Source of the DNA: Blastocladiella britannica
Lineage: Eukaryota; Blastocladiomycota; Blastocladiomycetes; Blastocladiales; Blastocladiaceae
DNA: 12,490 nt
NCBI GenBank assembly: GCA_025349905.2
Contig: MU625073.1
Location: 1 to 12,490, forward strand
Reading direction: 5' to 3'
In this document: positions 6,925 to 12,490 of the stretch, one piece after another
Position numbering within the stretch: position 1 is the stretch's first letter
How the letters are laid out: each line of letters begins with the position of its first letter
Notes under the pieces: model-generated
Database searches by the model: none
What the model was told of the DNA's origin: nothing
What the model saw: the letters and a program-made list of their open reading frames with translations, nothing else
Translations under genes and position numbers: made by a program

Positions 6925-9608
6925 CGGTACGAGACGGCCAAAGCCGACGCAACACGCACGCGCTCGAGTTCCGTGACCCGCATCGGCGACGCCAGCCGAC
7001 CAATACATGTTCCCGCCATCAAGATGGCCTCGGACCCGTCCACGTCCGCGTCCAGCACATCCGCGTCGGTCGGGCCCTGCAGCGACTCGGGCAAGTTGGT
7101 CATGATCAGCGACGGCGGTGACCCTACCGGCGTCGCCGATGCTGCCGCTGCCGCTGCTGCCTCATCGTATCCAACGGGCGCAGGCGGGCCCACGATCATG
7201 GATCTCGCGGCGCCGGCGACTATCGGCCCATCGACCACCAAGCCGCTGTCGCCCACGACGGTAGCGAAGATGGAGTCCACCGACGGGCGCCGCCGCATGA
7301 CAGTCCCCGCGGCGGCGACCGACGACGGCGGCGCGTACGCCGACATGGCCTGCGCGACGTACCGGGGCGGCCGAGCCGGGCGTGGTGGCGGCGACGGGAG
7401 CAGCGGCTGCGGCGCGGAAACGTTATCGGACGGATCGTTGGCGGCAGCAATGGCCGCCGGTGGAAGCGAGATGGGGAACCGCCCGCGCCCGCCGCCGCGC
7501 CCGGCCACCGCGGTCCATGGCATGGTGGTTGGTTCCAACGGGACCGAGTCGGCGGCCGTTGGACGGGGTGGGACACGTAAGTGCAGGGTCAAGGGTGGTG
7601 GCGGGGAAGGCTCGAGGTGACGCAGCTCGAGCATGCCGGTATGGAGGTCGTTGCTGATGGGCGACGACGGGAACGCGAACGGCGAGGAGTCTGCCGCTCG
7701 GTGGGGGTGCTCGAGCGGCGCCGATGAGGCTGGCGAATTATCAGTCGCGCGCGCGTCGCTGGTGGCGGCGGGGGGCTTTGCACTGGCGGCGGCGGCCTGC
7801 CGCGGTTTGGCCACGCGGGCCCGTTTCTTTGGCGGCGGTTGCTGCTGCTGAGGCAGAGAAGGCTGTTCCAGTGGGAGGGCCGACTGCTCGGAGTGGCGAT
7901 CGCTCTCGTCCGCGGCCGCCGTGGGCGATGGTGCGGTCGCTGCTGTCGTTTCGGCGGCGGCAGTGGCGCGAGCGCGTTTCCGTGCCGGCCGCGCCGCCAG
8001 TTCCGGTGCATCCGCTTCCGCGGCCGAGGCCGTAGCCGCCGCCGGTGCACGCGGCTTGGCTCGCTTCGTCGACTTGCCGGCGACCGATGCGGGCCGCGCC
8101 GTGACCGTGCTACTTGCCGTATCCTTGGCGGGTGACTCTTCCGTTGCAGGCGGCGGTGTCGGCGACGCGACCACTAGTGGTACCGAGACCGGTGACAGCG
8201 ACGGCGCCGTCGAGGACCGGCGAGCGCGGGGCTTGGTCGCCGTGACTGCCGTGAGAGCCGGCACCGTCTGCGGCGGTGGCGGTGGCGGCGTGGGCGCGTT
8301 TTGCCGGCGTCCACGACCGGTTCCGGCTCCTCCGCTGGGTTCGGTACCAACAGCAACCCCGCGCTTGACGCGCCGCCGCAACGTCCGTGCCGACGGAGCC
8401 GGCGACGGTTCGATCGTGTCCTCCACGTGATCCTCGTCTTCGTCGTCTGCCACCGGCAGCGGCGGCGACGCTGATCGACCCGCACCTTCCGACACCGTCG
8501 ATGCGGTCGCAGCAGCATCAGCAGCGGCCGCAGCAGCAATGCGTTTCAGGTCGCGCACGTCCACGAACCGCGGGTGCTTGCGCTGCGGCGGAACCAGGGC
8601 CATGATGGGATCCGAGGTAGGATACAGTGACAGGGAAGGTGACGAGGGCGGGCGCGTGGAGATCAGCAGCGGAGATCCGCGGGTCGACGACGCGGCGGTG
8701 TAAATGCCAGGCGAGGACGGGGCCGGGGGGATGGCTGAGCATGAGACGAGTAAAGGACTGCTGATCACCATGTCGTCGGCGTCGGTATCGGCGGCGGTGG
8801 GCGTGGAGTCGGGGGGGATCAGCAGCAGGGACGATGGAGACAATGGTGGTGGCAGTCGTGGTGCGTCAGTGTCCGTGTCCATGTCCATGTCGGCGGCAGC
8901 GGGAGGAGTGCGGTCAAGCGGTGCCACGTCCCCACCTCCGAGGTCGAAACCGGCAGTACCAGAGGCGAGACCGGTCAGATCAGCGGCGGCGGCGGCAGTC
9001 AGTAACAGATCGGAAAAGTCGTTGGGCAACGAGGGCCGGTGGTGCCGCTGCTGGCGGTGGGAAGCAGCTGAAGCTGCCGTTGATGATGATGCTTCACATG
9101 GATCGTCATCGCCACTTCTGGACTCGTCCTTGTCGTCGCCACTCGATGCGTCGGATCGGATCGCTGCAGCCCGGAGGTCGGCCGCGTTGGCGGTCGATGC
9201 CCATGGCGACCCGAGGGCCGAGTCGCGCGGGGACAGTGGGGCCGCCGGTCCACCAAACCAGTTGACGTCGTTCTTTTCTTCTTCGTCGTCGGAAATGTCC
9301 CGGTCGTCGCCGACGTCCATATCGTCGACGTCCATATCCGTATGCGCGTCGTCAAGGGCCGTCGTTGCCGTGGGTGGGAATATAATTGATGCATCACAGC
9401 CGCCGCCATTTGGAGGAATGGACAATGACGCGCGTCGTGCCGCCAGTGCTCGTACCCCAGCCAGGTGTAGGGTGCGAATGGCTGCGGTGAGATCCGGCCG
9501 TTGCTGTTGCTGTTGCTGTTGCTGCAGTGGTGCTGATGCCGATGCTTCAGTCGGACTCGTCGCAACTGAATCAGCGGTAACCTGCGCGTTGTTGCGTGTT
9601 TGAATCAT
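6925..9608 (-). CDS. N-terminal exon of a large disordered, probably nuclear protein
   Basis: The minus-strand frame starts at ATG 9608 (MIQTRNNAQV; no usable ATG lies further upstream) and runs about 894 residues to the proposed donor; read on, it stops at 6831. The composition is mostly disordered: a Gln run (29-36), an acidic segment (86-116, DMDVDDMDVGDDRDISDDEE), many Ser-Pro and Pro-rich stretches, and repeated basic clusters near 411-416 (RRRVKR), 512-520 (KSTKRAKPR), 540-547 (RPARKRAR) and 593-603 (PKKRARVAKPR). PKKRARV closely resembles a classical monopartite nuclear localisation signal. A short block, KHPRFVDVRDLKRI (344-357), and RRRPSVDSIFATVVGDSGLV (772-791) look less random and may be conserved motifs. 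A chromatin or transcription role is plausible from composition only. Long plus-strand frames opposite it are GC-driven shadows. Confidence 0.7.
9501..9524 (-). repeat. Four TTGCTG hexamers encoding polyglutamine
   Basis: Four perfect six-base units (TTGCTG on plus, CAGCAA in the coding sense) encode eight glutamines at residues 29-36 of the large minus-strand protein. Confidence 0.85.
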
Positions 9609-9846
9609 CAATCAATGCAACCAAGCACACACGCCAAGAAGTCGTTTTGGTTGCGGGGTACGGATAGAAGAAGAAGGAAAAAATGAGTTTGTCCTCGAAA
9701 AAAGACTGACGGTTGAGTGTGGGGGGATATAAGCAAGAGAGGGTACTACGGGTATGGTATGCGTGGAGTGTACAAAGCGCGAAGAGAAAGAGAATTTTTT
9801 TTACGTCTCACAATGAAATCTTTTTTTTTTTCAAACCTTTGAGTGA
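9609..9846. promoter_or_regulatory. Promoter region upstream of the large minus-strand gene
   Basis: This 238-base A/G-rich region lies between the ATG at 9608 (minus) and the first open codons of the degraded plus-strand gene. It contains several A- and T-runs (for example 9821-9831) and a TATAAG at 9728-9733 that could be a weak plus-strand TATA element. No gene is supported in it. Confidence 0.35.
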
Positions 9847-10560
9847 AACATTCGGATTGCCAGCATCGTCAGGGATCACCTTTTACGGATCATATGCCTG
9901 ACGTTGAACTTGGTTTTCCAAGACCCGGCGGGCCTTGGCAGCAATATTCGCCACAGCGAGGGCACCCTGGTCCCACCATTGGCTTTTGCAGTGAACGCTG
10001 GGGCAGCGCAGCAAATGGTGGACTGGTGTCGGTGCTGATCATGCCTTTCTCGCTTGCGAAGCGTACTTGGACTTGACGGAGGCCATACACGTCATTTTGT
10101 CGCACCCGTAGGTGGGCCCAGACACCGCAGCCAAGTATGGGAGCTTTCCGCCGAGCTACCGGCCCAAGGAAAAGGAGTGGGCAGACGCCAAGCGGGCCGG
10201 GTGGTCGTGCGAGCAGTAGCGAGTGGAACGGCCCAAGTGGCGCGAAGTTGAGCGCCGTGCTGCGGCGTGCATTGTGCGGGGTATGTTCATTTTTTTTGTC
10301 ATTTTTTCATTCAATACTCATCTCAAACGAAGGATATAGATGGACAAACTCGGTCGGTCCAAGTGACGCGAGTCTACGCGGCGCATACACGCGAGGCCGC
10401 GATTGCGCTCAGTTATGTGAACCCGATGGAATTTCATGCGGACGAGCACACGATCGCCGCCCTCGAGCAGGACATGCGGGATCGGTTCCCCGCGGACTGG
10501 ACCGGGTCGGGTGTGGATCGGTCGACTGATGCGGTCACTTACACCTATCCTCGCGACTGA
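9847..10560 (+). pseudogene. Degraded protein-coding gene with an intact intron
   Basis: Coding-like sequence runs on the plus strand but not as one open frame. Frame A, open from 9847, reads FQDPAGLGSNIRHSEG and then PPLAFAVNAGAAQQMVDWC before a TGA at 10036-10038. From there a frame one base later continues as HAFLACEAYLDLTEAIHVIL, with a TAG at 10109-10111. It then reads KYGSFPPSYRPKEKEWADAK, with another TAG at 10217-10219, and RVERPKWREVERRAAACIV. A GTATGT...ATATAG intron (10281-10339, 59 bases) then joins in correct phase to a last exon (VYAAHTREAAIALSYVNPME onward) ending at TGA 10558-10560. G/C-rich third positions through these frames, unlike the Arg-rich alternatives, support past coding. 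No product is recognised. An unseen intron could explain the first break but not the second TAG. Sequence error is an alternative. Confidence 0.55.
10281..10339 (+). other. Intron in the degraded gene (59 bases)
   Basis: A consensus GTATGT donor, T-rich interior and ATATAG acceptor are present. Removing the segment creates a GAT codon and carries the upstream frame (10220-10280) into the terminal exon frame (10340-10560) without a shift. Confidence 0.65.
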
Positions 10561-10632
10561 ATGAACGTCAAATAAGTGTCGCTCTCACAAAAAAATTTGC
10601 ATTTGGGAAAAACCGCTTTGTTTCACTCACTC
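10561..10632. other. Short convergent 3' spacer
   Basis: These 72 bases separate the TGA of the plus-strand degraded gene from the TGA of the minus-strand membrane-protein gene. An AAATAA (10571-10576) could serve as a weak plus-strand polyadenylation signal. No gene is present. Confidence 0.35.
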
Positions 10633-12039
10633 TCAAGCACGCTCAAGCGTCGGCGGCAACGCTCGCGGAAGCGCCGCCGGCAACATTCCCTGGCCATTGC
10701 CACCGTTATCGCGCGAGAGCGACGACGACGGCAACTCCCACTCGGCCGCCCCCGACGCCCACGACCCCGGGCGACCACCGGGACCCGAAACCGTAGAGGC
10801 CAGCGACGGCAAGAGCGAGTGCGGCGAGTCCATGGTCCCGTGACCGCCCAATGACGATCCACTGCTCCCGCCGTCGCGGTGCAGCGTCGGCGGCAACATG
10901 CGCGGCAGCAGCGGCGGAAGGTTTGCAGCTTCCGGCACCATCGTCAACGGCGGCGGCGGCATCGCCATTTCACCGCCGCCGCCACCAGGGAACCCGAGTT
11001 CCGACACGTACATGTTGTCGTCGCGCACCACGGGCCGCGCGGGGGGCCGCACCGCCACCGACGGCGCATCATCGATGGCTCCGGGTCGCATAAACACGAA
11101 TGCGTTGGTTGGCGACGACTTGCCAGCCGCACCACCACCGGCGGAGGGAGAAGGCGAGTGCGGCGGAACTGTCCACGCCACCGGCCCTCCCTCTTGCTGC
11201 TGCTTGCGCGCGCGCTGCCGGTACACCACGGCTCCCGCAATCACGCCGGCGACCGCCGCCAGTGCCGCGCCGCCGCCCAGTAAGCCCGAGTACAAGGGAG
11301 ACGATGAGGAGGACGACGACGCTTGGTCGATGGTGCCGCCGTTGGTCTCGGGCGGCGACGCGGTGGCCGCGTGCTGCTGCGGGGCTTGCGCGGGTGAGAT
11401 ATCGGTCGGGGTCGGCGGAACGCTGGGGATGGGCGCGGGAGACTCGGCCGGGATCGCGGGAGACTCGGCCGGAATCGCGGGAGTCACTTCGGTGGGGGCC
11501 GGGGGCGATTCTGTCGCGGACGTCACGGTGGTGGGGGTCGGTTCCATCGACGACGAAGAGGACACGCTCATGGTGGTGGTGGACGAGGTGGGAATTCCCG
11601 TGGAAGAAGTACCGGTTATGGTCGCGGTCGTCTCGGACATCTTGGACATGGCGATGGTCGATTTCGTGGAGGCAGTCGACTTGGTGGTCCCAGCGGCCTT
11701 CTTGCTTGACAAAGTCTTGACAGTGGCCTTGCTGCTCTTGCTGCTGTTGTTCCCGGCGGAGGACTCTTCCTCGGACTTTTTGTGCGTTCCATCGCGCCGA
11801 CGACGTTCCTCATCTTCATCATGGCCCACAATCGGAGTAGGATCCGGCCCATCTTCCCCAAACGTGGTGAACGTGGTCATGTAGCTCGTGAACGTGGTCC
11901 CGCTCACGGTGCTCGTGAATGCCAGTTCGGTCGAGACTACGCGCGGGCGCGGGGACGCCGTGACCAGCACGGTCGTCGCCATTACCATCAGGGCAACAGC
12001 TGCAAGGCTCTTCAAGAGCGGCGAGCGGGAATGCATCAT
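10633..12039 (-). CDS. Mucin-like single-pass membrane protein (sensor-like)
   Basis: The minus-strand frame from ATG 12039 to TGA 10635-10633 gives 468 residues; a second ATG follows at once. Residues 1-28 form a signal peptide (SPLLKSLAAVALMVMATTVL, likely cleaved after VTA). The ectodomain (about 29-248) is Ser/Thr/Pro-rich, lacks cysteine, has a charged insert (HDEDEERRRRDG near 73-84), a possible N-glycosylation site at 97-99 and a tandem PAIPAES. Residues 250-273 are a transmembrane helix rich in Gly/Ala (LLGGGAALAAVAGVIAGAVV), followed by basic YRQRARKQQQ, so the C-terminus is cytosolic. The 190-residue tail is Pro/Gly/Ser-rich with a repeated LPxxLPRxLPPTLxR motif at 374-388 and 453-467. 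The layout resembles fungal Mid2/Wsc cell-wall stress sensors, but no WSC cysteine domain exists, so this is architecture only. A long plus-strand antisense frame is a shadow. Confidence 0.82.
   Translation of the reverse strand: MMHSRSPLLKSLAAVALMVMATTVLVTASPRPRVVSTELAFTSTVSGTTFTSYMTTFTTFGEDGPDPTPIVGHDEDEERRRRDGTHKKSEEESSAGNNSSKSSKATVKTLSSKKAAGTTKSTASTKSTIAMSKMSETTATITGTSSTGIPTSSTTTMSVSSSSSMEPTPTTVTSATESPPAPTEVTPAIPAESPAIPAESPAPIPSVPPTPTDISPAQAPQQHAATASPPETNGGTIDQASSSSSSSPLYSGLLGGGAALAAVAGVIAGAVVYRQRARKQQQEGGPVAWTVPPHSPSPSAGGGAAGKSSPTNAFVFMRPGAIDDAPSVAVRPPARPVVRDDNMYVSELGFPGGGGGEMAMPPPPLTMVPEAANLPPLLPRMLPPTLHRDGGSSGSSLGGHGTMDSPHSLLPSLASTVSGPGGRPGSWASGAAEWELPSSSLSRDNGGNGQGMLPAALPRALPPTLERA
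11437..11478 (-). repeat. 21-base tandem repeat in the stalk
   Basis: Two consecutive 21-base units, differing at one base, start with GGGAGACTCGGCCGG on the plus strand. They encode the doubled PAIPAES heptad in the ectodomain of the membrane protein. Confidence 0.85.
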
Positions 12040-12461
12040 TTTTCGGGGAATACAATACAATACAAGAAGTTAGAAGTTGGGGAGGGCAGTACAGTCGCCA
12101 GGACGTCTGCTTCAAGGAAAATAATTCGTTGGAAAAAGAGAAAAAAAAAAAAGTTGGCAGGGGCCACCCGTGAATGGTGCATGTGCTTAAGTGACACGGA
12201 CTTGACCTTTTGTGGTGCAACAAAACATATTAACTGCGGATGTGAAAACATGGCTGCTCAATGAACACACGTGAACTCCCCGTTCGAATGGGGGAGCTTA
12301 ACTGAGCTTGTAATCTCAGGGGGAAAAAACAAAGAGGGGGTTCTTGGACAATAATTACGGAATTCCGAGTCGAGTGGAAAGATTCCGACATTCCGGGTCG
12401 CTTGGATGCAATCAATGCCGGTACTTAAACTTTTTTGCAGGGAATCAAACTACATTCAACA
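12040..12461. promoter_or_regulatory. Divergent intergenic region with two adjacent hairpins
   Basis: This 422-base stretch lies between the start of the minus-strand membrane protein and a possible plus-strand start at 12462. It includes an A-run in a purine-rich tract near 12138-12152 and two short inverted repeats: CTCCCC/GGGGAG (12276-12296) and CTGAG/CTCAG (12302-12319). A pyrimidine tract ends in TTTTTTGCAG at 12440, resembling an intron acceptor 21 bases before the ATG. No complete gene is seen. Confidence 0.4.
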
Positions 12462-12490
12462 ATGGTGAGCATAACAAAAACAAGAATCGA
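12462..12490 (+). CDS. Possible 5' end of a gene at the right edge
   Basis: An ATG in the context CAACAATGG sits 29 bases from the window end. Read straight through, it encodes MVSITKTRI and remains open at the edge. The bases after ATG are GTGAGC, a good splice donor, and the sequence then turns A-rich, so the first exon may end at the ATG itself. Upstream, TTTTTTGCAG at 12431-12440 resembles an acceptor of a 5' UTR intron. Too little is visible to name a product. Confidence 0.3.

Noticed and set aside
8704..9603. Plus-strand open frame of about 300 residues opposite the large gene
   Set aside because: It mirrors Ser/Asp-rich codons of the minus-strand protein and contains a Cys run from the reversed Gln repeat; no independent domain or start context.
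2247..9831. Poly-A/T runs as signs of retroposed gene copies
   Set aside because: The runs occur within introns and both flanks of several genes, the duplicated genes keep their introns, and no target-site duplications are seen.
10100..10225. Reassignment of TAG as a sense codon
   Set aside because: The gene ending at 312-314 appears to use TAG as its stop, and only one locus shows internal TAGs, so gene decay or sequence error is simpler.
10137..10529. A 130-residue plus-strand open frame in the degraded-gene region
   Set aside because: Arg/Gly-rich, poor third-position bias and reads through the consensus intron; it is an alternative frame of the broken gene.
10898..11884. Long plus-strand open frame (about 328 residues) opposite the mucin-like gene
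   Set aside because: The minus strand has a coherent signal peptide, stalk, transmembrane helix and tail; the plus frame is its GC-driven antisense shadow, with unlikely Val/Cys runs.
12225..12310. tRNA gene suggested by GTTCGAAT resembling a T-loop
   Set aside because: The closing pair of a T-stem is missing (G opposite G), the loop is nine bases, and no acceptor or anticodon arm can be drawn on either strand.

Overview
The window looks like nuclear DNA of a GC-rich, intron-bearing eukaryote, most likely a zoosporic fungus. The support is short introns (about 57 to 84 bases, GT...AG) carrying T-runs, GC-rich third codon positions, Ala/Pro/Gln-rich low-complexity proteins and closely packed genes on both strands. 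The best taxonomic hint is the gene at 477-1895. Its protein is a chain of about 33-residue ankyrin-like units each opening with LDWWW, a type I associate from memory with Blastocladiomycota (Allomyces/Catenaria relatives). No search was run, so this placement is tentative.

Layout, left to right: the 3' end of an unrecognised gene (+, 1-314); the LDWWW-repeat gene (+, 477-1895); two tandem DOPA 4,5-dioxygenase-family paralogs (-, 1913-2473 and 2746-3303), each with one intron at the same place; a four-exon small ankyrin-repeat gene with an acidic tail (+, 3512-4206), divergent from the second dioxygenase; a two-exon gene for a Pro/Ala/Gln-rich protein with a hydrophobic C-terminus (+, 4327-5012); a very large low-complexity, probably nuclear protein (-, 9608 down to 5167) that I read as one gene with an intron near 6857-6924, although it appears as two overlapping reading frames; a degraded gene (+, about 9847-10560) with an intact intron but a frame change and two in-frame TAG codons; a mucin-like single-pass membrane protein with signal peptide, Ser/Thr/Pro stalk and repeated tail motif (-, 12039-10633); and a possible gene start at the right edge (+, 12462).

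The genes do not form an obvious pathway. The main local relationships are the tandem duplication of the dioxygenase gene with part of its promoter, the convergent pair 477-1895/1913-2473 whose stop codons are only 17 bases apart, and the divergent promoter shared by the second dioxygenase and the ankyrin gene. I see no mobile element, CRISPR array, rRNA or convincing tRNA.
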